From Paenibacillus chitinolyticus NBRC 15660 (GTDB lineage Bacteria > Bacillota > Bacilli > Paenibacillales > NBRC-103111), in assembly GCF_000739915.1 (NCBI RefSeq), contig NZ_BBJT01000002.1, forward strand, positions 682,001 to 746,000: 64,000 nucleotides of DNA, given 5' to 3'. Made by a program: the position numbers and the translations under genes. Shown piece after piece: positions 1 to 9,637 of this stretch (positions within the stretch are counted from its first letter, which is position 1; every line of letters begins with the position of its first letter). Below the pieces are notes generated by a model. It ran no database searches. It was not told where the DNA came from and was given only the letters and a program-made list of their open reading frames with translations.

Positions 1-91
1 CGTCGTCCTCTTGGTTCAAGCCGAACATTTTCATCACTTCGGGCCAGATTCCCTTTTCCAGCGCCTCGCCTTGCGTAATCATAATTTTCAT
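1..91 (-). CDS. Unknown protein, N-terminal 30 residues only (runs off window)
   Basis: An ATG at 91 follows an AAGGGGG-type ribosome binding site about 9 bases upstream and opens a frame that reaches the window edge without a stop. The peptide starts MKIMITQGEALEKG and contains a WPEVMKMFGLNQEDD stretch. I do not recognise the family. It is transcribed leftward, and an intrinsic terminator at 192-224 lies about 100 bases upstream of its start. The gene may therefore be controlled by attenuation. Confidence 0.55.
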   Translation of the reverse strand, partial: MKIMITQGEALEKGIWPEVMKMFGLNQEDD

Positions 92-143
92 CTTTTCTTC
101 CCCCTTAGAATGGTCGTCGCTGCTTCCAACTTCTCTTCATTCA

Positions 144-302
144 TTACCCAGAAATGCAATTTCTATGACAGCCGAAGCTTCCTGAATGGTTAAAAAAACG
201 ACCCACGGGGTCCGGCAAGCCGGAAGTGCGCTGGGGTTTCTGGTAAAAGAGCCGCCCGGCGACGTAATCGCGATTTGTCGGCAGCAGGGCTATGATTGAA
301 AT
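144..302 (-). CDS. Possible leader ORF with ATT start (52 codons)
   Basis: A perfect AAGGAGGT Shine-Dalgarno at 308-315 is followed, 6 bases on, by ATT and an open frame of 52 codons ending in TAA at 144. No ATG, GTG or TTG lies at a usable distance. The terminator at 192-224 lies inside this frame, so translating ribosomes would pass through the hairpin, as in leader-peptide attenuation. The peptide resembles nothing I know. The SD may instead be accidental. Confidence 0.25.
   Translation of the reverse strand: MSIIALLPTNRDYVAGRLFYQKPQRTSGLPDPVGRFFNHSGSFGCHRNCISG
192..224 (-). terminator. Intrinsic terminator or attenuator upstream of the first gene
   Basis: On the minus strand a GACCC-CGT-GGGTC stem (200-212) is followed by G and seven T residues (192-198). 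It is preceded by a second small hairpin, CCGGC-TT-GCCGG (212-223). It lies between the likely promoter region and the start codon at 91, not after a gene. Confidence 0.6.
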
Positions 303-349
303 AATTTACCTCCTTAATCAGTAGCATCCCTAATAATACGGCATGCTTT

Positions 350-366
350 AAAGGCATATTGCCTTT
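350..366. promoter_or_regulatory. Perfect 7-3-7 palindrome in intergenic region
   Basis: AAAGGCA-TAT-TGCCTTT is an exact inverted repeat 34 bases upstream of the Shine-Dalgarno at 308-315, where the promoter of the leftward transcript would lie. It may be a repressor operator. The rest of 92-471 holds the leader described separately and the odhB terminator. Confidence 0.35.
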
Positions 367-381
367 ACCTTCCCATGATAA

Positions 382-416
382 AAAAGCCTGCCGAGCTTGT
401 GGCCCGGCAGGCTTTT
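382..416 (-). terminator. Terminator after odhAB
   Basis: Perfect 12-bp stem AAAAGCCTGCCG / CGGCAGGCTTTT with an 11-base loop, ending in T residues on the minus strand, 55 bases past the odhB stop. Confidence 0.85.
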
Positions 417-471
417 CCTAACAACTTTCTATTGTGCAGTGCCGGTCGGTTAAACCGCTCTGGCGGAGTGA

Positions 472-1746
472 TTAACCTTCAAGCAGCAGGGATTCCGGAT
501 CTTCGAGCAGTTCTTTGACGGTGACGAGGAAGCGAACCGCCTCGCTGCCGTCTACGATACGGTGGTCGTAGGAAAGCGCGATGTACATCATCGGACGGTT
601 TTCCATTCTTTCCGCATCGATCGCAACCGGACGGATCTGGATTTTGTGCATGCCCAGAATGCCCACTTGCGGAGCGTTAAGAATCGGCGTGGACAGCAGG
701 GAGCCGAATACGCCGCCGTTCGTGATCGTGAACGTACCGCCTTGAAGGTCGGACAGCGCCAGTGTGTTGGCGCGCGCTTTGCCGGCCAGGTCTCCGATCT
801 GCTTCTCGATGTCCGCAAAGCTCAGACGATCCGCTTCGCGAACGACCGGAACGACCAGACCTTCCTTCGCGGATACGGCTATACCGATGTCGTAGAACTG
901 CTTCACTACGATATCGTCTCCGTCGATCTCGGCGTTCAGATGAGGGAATTTCTTCAACGCGCCAACGACCGCTTTCGTGAAGAAGGACATAAAGCCCAGA
1001 CCCACATCGTGCTTGTCAAGGAACGCCTGCTTGCGGCGTTTGCGCACGTCGAGAATCGCCGTCATGTCAACTTCGTTGAACGTGGTCAGCATAGCAGCCG
1101 TGTGCTGAGCTTCCACCAGGCGGTTCGCGATAGTCTGACGGCGGCGGGACATACGCTTGCGCTCAACCGGTTTGCCCGGTACCGCTTGCTGTGCGGCTTG
1201 ACCGGCGCCACCGGACTTCGCTGCTGCCGGCGCGCTTGCCGGTTGTGCCGCTTGCGTGCCATGGGACTTCACGTCGTCTTGGTACACGCGGCCGATCGGA
1301 TCCTGCGATTTAACCTGGCTCAGGTCGATACCGCGCTCTCTGGCAAGCTTTCTGGCTGCCGGGGAAGCAGCCAGCGACGCGCTGTCGCTCGCCGCTGCGG
1401 AAGCCGCAGGCGCCTTGGCAGGAGCTTCTGCCGCCGGGGTAGCTGCAGGAGCTTCCGCCGCTTTCGGAGCCTCAGGAGCCGCTGCAGGAGCCGCAGACGC
1501 CGGTGCGCCGGAGGAAGCGCCGATCACGCCGACGATTTCGCCGACCGATACGTTGTCGCCTTCCTGCTTGCGGATTTCAGACAGGACGCCGTCTTGTTCC
1601 GCGCTGATTTCCAGGTTTACTTTGTCCGTTTCAAGTTCAAGAAGCAAGTCGCCTTGACTTACCGTGCTTCCTTCAGTCACAAGCCATTTAGAGATAGTTG
1701 CCTCAGTAATAGATTCGCCTAATTCAGGCACTTTAATATCAGCCAC
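472..1746 (-). CDS. odhB: Dihydrolipoamide succinyltransferase, E2 of 2-oxoglutarate dehydrogenase
   Basis: E2 core of the 2-oxoglutarate dehydrogenase complex in the TCA cycle. It transfers succinyl groups to CoA through a lipoyl arm. The 424-residue protein has an N-terminal lipoyl domain with the lipoylated lysine in [10 protein letters not shown], and an Ala/Pro-rich swinging linker at about residues 80-125. A peripheral-subunit-binding domain follows ([20 protein letters not shown]), then the acetyltransferase core ending in the catalytic motif [12 protein letters not shown]. It starts at GTG, 8 bases after AGGAGG. It is 25 bases downstream of odhA and clearly co-transcribed with it. The dihydrolipoamide dehydrogenase subunit is not in the window. 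Confidence 0.97.
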   Translation of the reverse strand: MADIKVPELGESITEATISKWLVTEGSTVSQGDLLLELETDKVNLEISAEQDGVLSEIRKQEGDNVSVGEIVGVIGASSGAPASAAPAAAPEAPKAAEAPAATPAAEAPAKAPAASAAASDSASLAASPAARKLARERGIDLSQVKSQDPIGRVYQDDVKSHGTQAAQPASAPAAAKSGGAGQAAQQAVPGKPVERKRMSRRRQTIANRLVEAQHTAAMLTTFNEVDMTAILDVRKRRKQAFLDKHDVGLGFMSFFTKAVVGALKKFPHLNAEIDGDDIVVKQFYDIGIAVSAKEGLVVPVVREADRLSFADIEKQIGDLAGKARANTLALSDLQGGTFTITNGGVFGSLLSTPILNAPQVGILGMHKIQIRPVAIDAERMENRPMMYIALSYDHRIVDGSEAVRFLVTVKELLEDPESLLLEG

Positions 1747-1771
1747 GATGGTGACCTCCTATGCATGTTTA

Positions 1772-4621
1772 TTATTCCGGTTGTTTAAGAGCGAGCGAGA
1801 TAATCTGGTTATGTTCGAACGTATGAATCTCCTGGAAGCCGCTGGCCGGGCTGGAGCGGTCAGGCAGACCTACGTAACGCACGTTGACTTTATCCGGCGC
1901 AAGGGAACGGATTCTGGATTCCATGAAGTTCCAGGATCCCATGTTCCGGGGTTCTTCCTGTACCCAGACGATTTCTTTCAGTCCAGGGAACTTCGCGATG
2001 ATTTCCGCGATATCCTGTTCCGGCAGCGGGTAAAGCTGCTCTACGCGGGCAATATGAAGCCACGAGAAATCGCGGTCTTCGGAAGTTTCAAACGCTTCTT
2101 CCAGATCGATCGCCATTTTACCGGTGGTCAGCACAAGACGTTTCACTTTCTTCGGCTGATTGCCAAGACCTTTCTGTTCCATGACAGGCAGGAAGGAGCT
2201 TTCGCTGAATTCCTTGCCGTCGGACGATACGCGAGCGTTGCGGATCAGACTTTTCGGCGCCATAATCACGAGCGGACGAGCCTCTTCGCGTTCCGTAATG
2301 GCAGCCTGGCGGCGTAGAATATGGAAATATTGCGCCGCGCTGCTCAGGTTCGCGACCGTCCAGTTGTTCTCTGCGGAAAGCTGCAGGAAACGTTCCAGAC
2401 GGGCACTGGAATGCTCCGGTCCTTGACCTTCGTAGCCGTGCGGCAGAAGCATCACGAGGCTGGATTTCTGCTCCCATTTGGAGCGGCCCGCGGAAATGAA
2501 CTGGTCGATGATCACCTGCGCCGCATTGGCGAAATCGCCGTACTGGGCTTCCCAGATCACGAGAGTTTCCGGCGAGTACACGTTGTAGCCGTATTCGAAA
2601 GCAAGGACGGAGCCTTCGGAAAGCGGGCTGTTATAAATCGCGAACGATGCGCGCGCCTGAGGCAGCTTGTGCAGCGGCGAGTAGGTCGAGCCGTTCTTCA
2701 CATCGTGAAGCACGAGGTGGCGATGCGCGAACGTTCCGCGCCCTACGTCCTGTCCGCTGATCCGGATCGGCTTGCCGTCGGCCAGGATCGATGCGAATGC
2801 CAGCGTCTCCGCGAGCGCCCAGTCTACCTTGCCGCCTTCGTTAAGCGCGTCTCCGCGGCGTTCCAGGATACGCTGCAATTTCGGGTAGACGTTGAAATCT
2901 TCCGGCCATGTAATCAGCTCGCGGTTGATTTCCTGCAGTTCCTGAAGCGGAACGGCCGTCTTGATTTTCTTGAGATCGTCGAAAATAGCCGGCTCGGCGA
3001 CACGCTTTCCCTTGCCTTGGTGATTTTTAACGAGTTCGTACGCTTCCTGAAGCGTGTTCTGGATGTTCTGGATCATCTGCTGGTAGCCGTTGTCGTCTAC
3101 AAGCCCTTCCTGCTTCAGCTTTTCCGCATACAGGACGGAGATCGTCGAATGGTTCTTCACTTTGCCGTACATCAGCGGCTGAGTCGTTTCCGGATCGTCG
3201 TTCTCATTATGTCCGTAACGGCGGTAGCCGATCAGGTCGATCAGGAAGTCTTTCTTGAACCGGTTGCGGTATTCGCAAGCCAGACGCGCCGCTGCGAGGC
3301 ATGCTTCCGGGTCGTCCGCGTTAACGTGAACGATCGGAATCTCGTAGCCTTTGGCCAGGTCACTCGCATAGTGAGTGGAGCGGGAATCCGTGCTATCGGT
3401 CGTGAAACCTACCCGGTTGTTGACGATGATATGGATCGTTCCGCCGTTCTCGTAACCGGTCAGCTTCGTAAAGTTGAGTGTCTCGGCAACGATACCTTCA
3501 CCCGGGAACGCGGCGTCGCCGTGCATGACAATACAAGCCGCCTTGTTCAGATCCTGTTCTGGATAGCCGGGATTTTCACGATTATCTTGTGCCGCACGCG
3601 CAAAGCCCTCAACGACTGCGCCTACAAACTCCAAGTGACTCGGGTTGTTCGCGAGTGTCAGCTTGGCTTCTCTAGTTTCGCCTTCCTTGATTGAGCGTCG
3701 TGCACCCAGGTGGTACTTTACGTCCCCTGTCCAGCCGTAGTTGATTCCTGTGGAACCTTCGGACGGAATGATGTCTTTGTTCGGCGCATGATGGAATTCC
3801 GCAAAAATTTTCTTGTACGGCTTACCCAGAATGTGAGCAAGCACGTTTAGGCGTCCGCGGTGAGCCATCCCCATCAGAATGTGTTCCGCTCCGTCGTGAA
3901 CGACTTCATGTACGATTTCGTCTAAAAGTGGAATAAGTACATCCGTACCCTGCAGTGAGAAGCGCTTCTGACCGACGAACGTGCGGTGCAGGTAGTTTTC
4001 GAACTGCTCTGTCTGTACTAGGCGGTCCAGAAGCTTGGTGCGCTCTTCTTTCGTCAGCGGCTCGATAGATGCGCCCGATTCCGCTTGACGGTTCAGCCAA
4101 TTACGCTCGTCTTCCTCATGAACATGGCTGAACTCAAAACCGATCGATTGGGAATATCTTTGACGCAGGCGCTGGATCGCTTCCCAGCCGTTCGCCACGT
4201 CGGACGGTGCTTCTTCCCAGACGATTGAAGCCGGCATTGCCACCAGATCTTCTTTGGTCAGGCCGTATGTGCCCGGCTCAAGCAGTCTTGTATCCGGGTT
4301 GGTGCTCAGACCCAGCGGGTCCAGGTTGGCAGCTAAGTGCCCGTATGTGCGAATATTCCACACCAGTTTGCCGACGGCGACGACTTTCTTCAGCACGTTC
4401 GGGTCGCTGGTGGTAGTGGTTCCTGCGTTTGCCTGACCTTCGGATTGGACGGTTTGTACCGATGCCGGAGGCGCTCCAAAACGCGCAAACAGGTCCCGAT
4501 AAGCTGCTTCCACAGAATCGGGATCGTTCAGATACTGCTCATACTTCTCTTGAATGTAACCTAGGTTCGGCCCGTAATAAGATTCCCAGGGCCACCGACT
4601 GCCTTCCACTTCATTCCTCAT
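1772..4621 (-). CDS. odhA: 2-oxoglutarate dehydrogenase E1 component
   Basis: Thiamine-diphosphate-dependent E1 subunit that decarboxylates 2-oxoglutarate and succinylates the lipoyl arm of OdhB. The protein is about 949 residues, normal for the Bacillus-type enzyme. The N-terminus WESYYGPNLGYIQEKYEQ matches the family opening. HRGRLNVLAHILGKP and GDAAFPGEGIVAE belong to the thiamine-binding core, and the transketolase-like pyrimidine-binding half follows. The frame is open for 18 more codons to 4675. I prefer the ATG at 4621 because the family begins about ten residues before this tryptophan, although its ribosome binding site (GAGGCGG) is somewhat distant. Operon with odhB. Confidence 0.96.
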   Translation of the reverse strand: MRNEVEGSRWPWESYYGPNLGYIQEKYEQYLNDPDSVEAAYRDLFARFGAPPASVQTVQSEGQANAGTTTTSDPNVLKKVVAVGKLVWNIRTYGHLAANLDPLGLSTNPDTRLLEPGTYGLTKEDLVAMPASIVWEEAPSDVANGWEAIQRLRQRYSQSIGFEFSHVHEEDERNWLNRQAESGASIEPLTKEERTKLLDRLVQTEQFENYLHRTFVGQKRFSLQGTDVLIPLLDEIVHEVVHDGAEHILMGMAHRGRLNVLAHILGKPYKKIFAEFHHAPNKDIIPSEGSTGINYGWTGDVKYHLGARRSIKEGETREAKLTLANNPSHLEFVGAVVEGFARAAQDNRENPGYPEQDLNKAACIVMHGDAAFPGEGIVAETLNFTKLTGYENGGTIHIIVNNRVGFTTDSTDSRSTHYASDLAKGYEIPIVHVNADDPEACLAAARLACEYRNRFKKDFLIDLIGYRRYGHNENDDPETTQPLMYGKVKNHSTISVLYAEKLKQEGLVDDNGYQQMIQNIQNTLQEAYELVKNHQGKGKRVAEPAIFDDLKKIKTAVPLQELQEINRELITWPEDFNVYPKLQRILERRGDALNEGGKVDWALAETLAFASILADGKPIRISGQDVGRGTFAHRHLVLHDVKNGSTYSPLHKLPQARASFAIYNSPLSEGSVLAFEYGYNVYSPETLVIWEAQYGDFANAAQVIIDQFISAGRSKWEQKSSLVMLLPHGYEGQGPEHSSARLERFLQLSAENNWTVANLSSAAQYFHILRRQAAITEREEARPLVIMAPKSLIRNARVSSDGKEFSESSFLPVMEQKGLGNQPKKVKRLVLTTGKMAIDLEEAFETSEDRDFSWLHIARVEQLYPLPEQDIAEIIAKFPGLKEIVWVQEEPRNMGSWNFMESRIRSLAPDKVNVRYVGLPDRSSPASGFQEIHTFEHNQIISLALKQPE

Positions 4622-4763
4622 AGCTGTAATTTTCCGCCTCACTTTTAAGATATTAGTTCTGCTCGTATAGAACATCCTAGCATAACAATAACGATAGCCC
4701 TCCTCGTCGAGAATTTCTCCTCAATTTCAGGTATCGTCATCAAATGTGGAAATTACAATACTT

Positions 4764-4792
4764 ATTATAATGCAGTCTATAGAAAAGTCCAA
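4764..4792 (-). promoter_or_regulatory. Sigma-A-type promoter of odhAB
   Basis: On the minus strand TTGGAC (4787-4792), a 17-base spacer and TATAAT (4764-4769) lie 143 bases upstream of the preferred odhA start. This is a near-consensus vegetative promoter. No catabolite-responsive element is obvious. Confidence 0.75.
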
Positions 4793-4852
4793 AAAAATTG
4801 CGCATTTTGTCACAAGAGTTCACAATTTAGCCGGCAATTATGGCTTTTTTGG

Positions 4853-4880
4853 TAAAAACCTCATAGAATGCCGGTTTTTT
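4853..4880 (-). terminator. Weak hairpin with T tract after the MBL pseudogene
   Basis: AAAACC / GGTTTT stem with a 12-base loop and a short T run on the minus strand, about 50 bases past the stop at 4929. The stem is weak, so the call is tentative. Confidence 0.35.
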
Positions 4881-4928
4881 CGACAAATTATCAGACAATT
4901 CACCTTAAAAAAAGAGGAATTTCAACCG

Positions 4929-5750
4929 TTATTTCTTCTCCGGCATCGCCCGTTCTTCGAAATGTTCAGAAAGTGTTCGCAAACCTTCCGCCAATTCTTG
5001 TCCGGAAACCGGTCTTCCGTGTCCGGTGACGGCCAGAGACGGCTGCAGTCCTTCCAGAAACCGGACGGAGATTTTGGCCGCTTCCCAGTCGGTCGTAAAA
5101 TATTTCGGGGGACCGTTTACCTCCGGCGTCTGCATAATTACTTTATAAAGGGACTCCTGCTTGACGTTCACGAAAGCGTCGCCCGCAATCAATGCTTTAT
5201 CCTCGTCCCGGAAAAGGGAAATATGCCCGTGTGTGTGTCCCGGCGTATGAATCCATCTCCAGTCCTGCATTTCGGGTATGGAGCCGTCCGACGGAAGCTT
5301 GCGCAAATAGCTGCCCAGATCAATCCCCTCATTCGGGAAAACGGGCGACATTCTGGCGACGAGTCCGCTGTCCGCGTCCGGGTCGGCCGGCGGATAGTCC
5401 TGCATGCCGTTCAGATAAGGAATTTCGAGCTCGTGCGCGTAGACAGGCACGTCCTAGCGCTTAAGCAGCGGGATGATGGCACCGACATGGTCGAAATGGC
5501 CATGGGTCAATACAATCGCGCGCGGAGGCACCGTCCCGAAACGCTTTTCCGCGGCTTGGATAATCTCGTCCGCGGAACGCGGCATCCCCGCATCCACAAG
5601 CACCCATCCCTGCGGGTTGTCGACTTCCCCCACAAACACGACATTTACGATCTGCAGGGTGAGGCAGTAGATGTCCGGGGCGGCCTCGAGCCCTTCCCCG
5701 CTCTTGACAGACGTAACCGGCAACCTTTTGTCTTCAAACGTATTTTCCAT
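4929..5750 (-). pseudogene. MBL-fold metallo-hydrolase interrupted by an in-frame TAG
   Basis: Two collinear pieces in one frame make a complete metallo-beta-lactamase-fold hydrolase of about 273 codons. The N-terminal piece (5454-5750) contains the zinc motif THGHFDHVGA. The C-terminal piece (to 4929) contains TPGHTHGHISLF and the later metal ligands (IAGDAF). They are separated by one TAG at 5454-5456 between LLKR and DVPVYAHE, where related proteins typically carry Trp (LLxxWDVPVYAH). A TGG to TAG change explains it, with no frameshift. It could be a true nonsense mutation, a sequencing error, or reinitiation at the GTG two codons downstream. Confidence 0.85.
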
Positions 5751-5960
5751 CCATCCGGCTCCTTTCCGTACTCCGTAGTTTTCCAGATAAGGCTGCGCCT
5801 GCTTATACTTACCCCATTGCCCGCAAAAAAATCGGCTCTTTCCCGGTCTTTCTGCGGTTGTCGGGATTTCGGTCGTGCGTTAAAGCGGAAGATGGGACAG
5901 GAGGTATAAATCTTCCCTCTTTTCACAAAATAGGAAAAACCGCCGGAAAGGTGATCGGCT

Positions 5961-7439
5961 ATGCGTTTCAAAAAATGGATGCGCCTGCTTTCCAGTACGA
6001 ATCCCCCTTCGCCCGTCATCCGGCAAATTCATGCCGAACCTCCTGTGCTTTCCAGGATCAAGGAACAGTTTAAAGACTGCAGCGATCTTACCCAACGGGA
6101 ATTTCCGGAGCTGGAGATCACGCTTTTTTATTTCAAACACATGGTCGACCCCGATTTGTTCGAGCGTGAAATTCTGGCCCCGCTCGAAAATATCCAGGCG
6201 GACGAAACGGACGAGCTGCTGCAAAATTCGATTTTTACCCGTGTGACCGAAGAACGCGTCCTTGTCAAGAAAATCCTCAGCGGCTGGGCCGCCCTATTCG
6301 TCCAGGGAACCGCCTACGCCGTCGATATTTACGGGCCCGAGGGACGGGGCATCGAACAGTCGGAGACGGAAGGCGTTATCGTCGGCCCGCACGACGCTTT
6401 TACGGAATCTCCGGAAGCGAACTTGTCTCTCATCCGCAGGCGGGTGAAAAGCAATCACCTGAAAGTTCAAACGTTTACCGTAGGCGAGATTACGAGCAGC
6501 AAAGTATTCGTCCTCTACATCGATGGAATCGCCAACATGGATTACGTCAACACGATGACGCAGCGTATAGAGGCCATCGAGACGGACGCGATTTTCGATG
6601 CGACCATGCTCGTTCAGCTCATCGACGATTTCCCCAACTCGGTGTTCCCGGTTATGCTGAACACCGAACGCCCCGACGTTGCGGCCTCCAAACTTGTGGA
6701 AGGCAAAGTCGTCGCTATCGTCGAGCAGAGCCCGTCGGTCATCTGCGGACCGACTTCCTTTTTCGAATTTTTTATTTCGCCGGACGACTATTACAGCCGT
6801 TGGGCGGTCGGCACCGCGACCCGCTTACTGCGTTACGCGGCTTTTGTCATCACGATTTCGTTTACGGCTCTCTACGTCTCCGTTACGACTTACCACTATG
6901 AGATGATTCCGGACAATCTGATCACGACGCTGACGGAATCACGCAGCCGCGTCCCTTTCCCGCCCGTTTTCGAGGCGCTTCTGATGGAGACGACGATTGA
7001 ACTGCTCCGGGAAGCCGGGGCCCGGCTCCCGACCAAAATCGGCCAGACGATCGGTATCGTTGGCGGTATCGTCATCGGACAAGCGGCCGTCCAGGCCGGT
7101 TTTACGAGCAATATCCTCATTATTGCGGTGGCCTCTTCGGCGATAGCCTCTTACGTGATTCCGAGCTATACAATGAGCGCTTCCATCCGGCTGATTCGCT
7201 TCGGTCTGGTCATCGCCGCCGGCGTACTGGGCAATTTCGGCCTGATGGCCGGTATCGCCCTGGTCATCATCCATTTAGCCAAATTAACGAGCCTGGGCGC
7301 TCCATATACGATGCCCGTCGCTCCCCTCAAATTAAAGGACTGGAAGGACATCTTTATCCGGGCCCCTTTCTGGAGCCTGAAAAGCCGGCCTTCCCAATCC
7401 TTGTCGATGAACAAAAAATACAACAAGTTCAAAAAGTAG
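5961..7439 (+). CDS. Spore germination receptor A subunit (GerA/GerKA family)
   Basis: A subunit of a nutrient germinant receptor in the spore inner membrane. The 492-residue protein has a hydrophilic N-terminal domain of about 280 residues. The conserved PFPPVFEALLMETTIELLREAG block and GARLPTKIGQTIGIVGGIVIG follow, then several membrane segments near 280-450. Family length is normal. The ATG follows GGAAAGGTGATC. It is the first of three genes in A-B-C order. I could not find a convincing sigma-G promoter in 5751-5960. Which germinant it recognises cannot be told from sequence. Confidence 0.93.
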   Translation: MRFKKWMRLLSSTNPPSPVIRQIHAEPPVLSRIKEQFKDCSDLTQREFPELEITLFYFKHMVDPDLFEREILAPLENIQADETDELLQNSIFTRVTEERVLVKKILSGWAALFVQGTAYAVDIYGPEGRGIEQSETEGVIVGPHDAFTESPEANLSLIRRRVKSNHLKVQTFTVGEITSSKVFVLYIDGIANMDYVNTMTQRIEAIETDAIFDATMLVQLIDDFPNSVFPVMLNTERPDVAASKLVEGKVVAIVEQSPSVICGPTSFFEFFISPDDYYSRWAVGTATRLLRYAAFVITISFTALYVSVTTYHYEMIPDNLITTLTESRSRVPFPPVFEALLMETTIELLREAGARLPTKIGQTIGIVGGIVIGQAAVQAGFTSNILIIAVASSAIASYVIPSYTMSASIRLIRFGLVIAAGVLGNFGLMAGIALVIIHLAKLTSLGAPYTMPVAPLKLKDWKDIFIRAPFWSLKSRPSQSLSMNKKYNKFKK

Positions 7440-7448
7440 GTGGTTGCT

Positions 7449-8531
7449 TTGTCCAGGGAAAGATTGTATACCCACCATGTCGGATTTCTCGTTTTCAATA
7501 CGCAGATGGGCGTAGTGTTATTCTCTCTTCCCCGGATCGCAGCCACGTATATCGGAACGAACGGATGGGCGTCCTTTCTGATCTTCAGTGTAATCTCCAC
7601 CTTCAATATCTATCTGATTTCGCTTGTCAACAAATTAGGCAAGGGAGAGTCTTTCTTCGATATCGTGGAGAAAACGATTCCCAAGTGGGTGCTGGCACCG
7701 CTTTACCTGTTCATGACGTCCGTGTTCGGTATGATCGGGTGCCTCGTAATCAAGCAGTATGTGCTCATTTACCAGCTTCTGATTTTTCCGTCTACGCCCG
7801 ATATCGTGTTGAAGCTGGTAGTCGATCTCCTTGTTCTGCTTCTTCTTCTCAAAGGAATTTATACCATTTCGAAAGCGAACATCATATTCTCTCTGCTTTT
7901 GCTGCTGCTTGTCCCGATATTTTTTGCTTTTACGACGGAGTTTGATTGGGTCCGGCTGACCACCTCCCTTTTTAAAGATGGAGAGCACAGTGTCAAGGGA
8001 TTCATCAAAATGTACAGCGCGTTTATGGGTTACGAGATCAGTCTCTTCTTCATGCCCTACGCAAGCAGGAGCGTCAAGTGGATGCGGGGAGTTTATATCG
8101 GAAATTTCGTAGTTACGTTCGTCTATCTTATGGTGACCTTCATCTGTTACGGCGTTTTCAGCTATGTCCAGCTTAAACTTCAAACTTTCCCGCTTCTGGA
8201 TCTGCTTGCTTATTTGAAATTTCCGTTTATGGAACGCGTTCAGAATTTCCTTTACAGCGTTTTTCTGTTTTCGGTTCTCGTTACGGCCGCCATGTATTTC
8301 TGGTCCAGCAAAGAGACCCTTAGCAGGCTGGTTCCCAAAATAAAAGGGACCTATCTATCCCCAGCCATCATGGTGGCCACGTTATTTATTTCCTATATGG
8401 CCCAGACCCTGACCGTCGTGGAGAAGTGGTTCGGTTATCTCAGTGTCATGCTTATTGGACTGGCGTTCTTTCTCCCGGTATTTGCTCTCGTTGTCCTACT
8501 TTTCCGTAAAAGGAGTCTGCCGAATGTTTAA
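7449..8531 (+). CDS. Spore germination receptor B subunit (GerKB family, APC-type transporter fold)
   Basis: B subunit of the germinant receptor, an integral membrane protein related to amino acid permeases that is thought to bind the nutrient. About 360 residues with roughly ten hydrophobic segments; it opens HVGFLVFNTQMGVVLFSLPR, typical of the family. The frame is open from a GTG at 7440 touching the stop of the A gene. The TTG at 7449 is preferred because AGGTGG sits 6 bases before it. It overlaps the C gene by 8 bases. Confidence 0.9.
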   Translation: MSRERLYTHHVGFLVFNTQMGVVLFSLPRIAATYIGTNGWASFLIFSVISTFNIYLISLVNKLGKGESFFDIVEKTIPKWVLAPLYLFMTSVFGMIGCLVIKQYVLIYQLLIFPSTPDIVLKLVVDLLVLLLLLKGIYTISKANIIFSLLLLLLVPIFFAFTTEFDWVRLTTSLFKDGEHSVKGFIKMYSAFMGYEISLFFMPYASRSVKWMRGVYIGNFVVTFVYLMVTFICYGVFSYVQLKLQTFPLLDLLAYLKFPFMERVQNFLYSVFLFSVLVTAAMYFWSSKETLSRLVPKIKGTYLSPAIMVATLFISYMAQTLTVVEKWFGYLSVMLIGLAFFLPVFALVVLLFRKRSLPNV

Positions 8532-9621
8532 GATGCGGCGTCTTTTTCTTCCTTCGCTGCTTTTCCTTAGCGGATGCTCAAGTGACCAGAACATACTGGA
8601 AAAGATCGGATACATCCAATCCGCCGCTTATGACTGGGCGCCCGACAACAAAATGAAAGTCACCCTCAGTATCCCGGTTATCGAAAGGGAGTCCCGGGAC
8701 GGGTACGACGAAATACTGACGATTACAGCTTCGAGCAGCAAAGCGGCGAAAAACCTGCTATCCCGGAAAACGAGCCGGGCGCTGGTCAGCGGCCAGCTCA
8801 GAAACCTGCTTTACGGCATCGAACTGGCCAAAACCGGGCTGCGTCGGAACATGGACTCCATCTTGCGCGATCCTTCCATCTCCAAAAGGTCCAATATTAT
8901 CCTGACGGAAGGCGAAGCGCACGATATCATCAACCGGGACTACACAGGGCATCCCAAAACGGAACAATATGTAGATAAACTGCTGCAAAAAGAATTCCAG
9001 CTTCAGAATACGCCGCGCATTCTCCTCCATCAATTTGTCCGGGATTATTTTGATGAAGGCATCGATCCCATCGCGACCGTCATCCGCATTGCCGGTAATG
9101 ATTTGGAAGTCAGCGGGATCGCTTTATTCAAAGAAGATGTGTATGTCACGAAGCTGCCTACGAAAGACATGATCTTTTTCAATCTGCTGTACCAGAATCA
9201 GAAGCAGGGCGAATTTTCATTTACCCTGAACGACGAGGAAACCAAATCCATCATGTTCAACGCCATCTCCAGCAAACGGAAAATTAAAATTCGCCGGGAT
9301 GAGGAGGGCGTTCTTCATGCGGATATCCGAATGGTGGTCCATGGAAGCGTCCTTGAGTATATCGGCAAACTAAATTTAAGCACGGATGACAGCGCCAAGG
9401 TCGAGAAGAAGATGTCGGCCTATATCTCGGAGCATTCCGAGAGGGTCCTCTCGTTTATGCAAAAACACAGCGTCGATAGCATCGGGCTTGGCCGGTATGT
9501 CCGGAACGAACTGGGGTATGCGGAGTGGGAGAAGCTGGACTGGGCAGAGGCCTATCCGTCCGTACAAGTCCATGTCAATGCCGAGTTTCATATCAAAAAT
9601 TTCGGTAATTTCTTTGATTGA
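8524..9621 (+). CDS. Spore germination receptor C subunit, lipoprotein (GerKC family)
   Basis: Lipoprotein C subunit of the receptor. A short signal peptide ends in the lipobox LFLSGC, so the cysteine near residue 18 should be diacylglycerol-modified and the protein anchored outside the spore inner membrane. The rest fits the Ger(x)C family (for example RDPSISKRSNIILTEGEA and a C-terminal LGYAEWEKLDW). The frame is open from 8443, but ATG 8524 follows AAAAGGAG at ideal distance and gives the correct signal peptide. Last gene of the operon, followed by a terminator. Confidence 0.92.
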   Translation: MFKMRRLFLPSLLFLSGCSSDQNILEKIGYIQSAAYDWAPDNKMKVTLSIPVIERESRDGYDEILTITASSSKAAKNLLSRKTSRALVSGQLRNLLYGIELAKTGLRRNMDSILRDPSISKRSNIILTEGEAHDIINRDYTGHPKTEQYVDKLLQKEFQLQNTPRILLHQFVRDYFDEGIDPIATVIRIAGNDLEVSGIALFKEDVYVTKLPTKDMIFFNLLYQNQKQGEFSFTLNDEETKSIMFNAISSKRKIKIRRDEEGVLHADIRMVVHGSVLEYIGKLNLSTDDSAKVEKKMSAYISEHSERVLSFMQKHSVDSIGLGRYVRNELGYAEWEKLDWAEAYPSVQVHVNAEFHIKNFGNFFD

Positions 9622-9637
9622 ACGCAGACAAATGCAG

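Noticed and set aside
562-1722. 386-codon plus-strand ORF
   Set aside because: Exactly antisense to odhB, Arg-rich, no ribosome binding site; a codon-phase shadow of a GC-rich gene.
2321-3694. 457-codon plus-strand ORF
   Set aside because: Antisense shadow of odhA.
4746-5909. 387-codon plus-strand ORF
   Set aside because: Antisense to the MBL pseudogene, whose minus-strand frame has clear metal-binding motifs.
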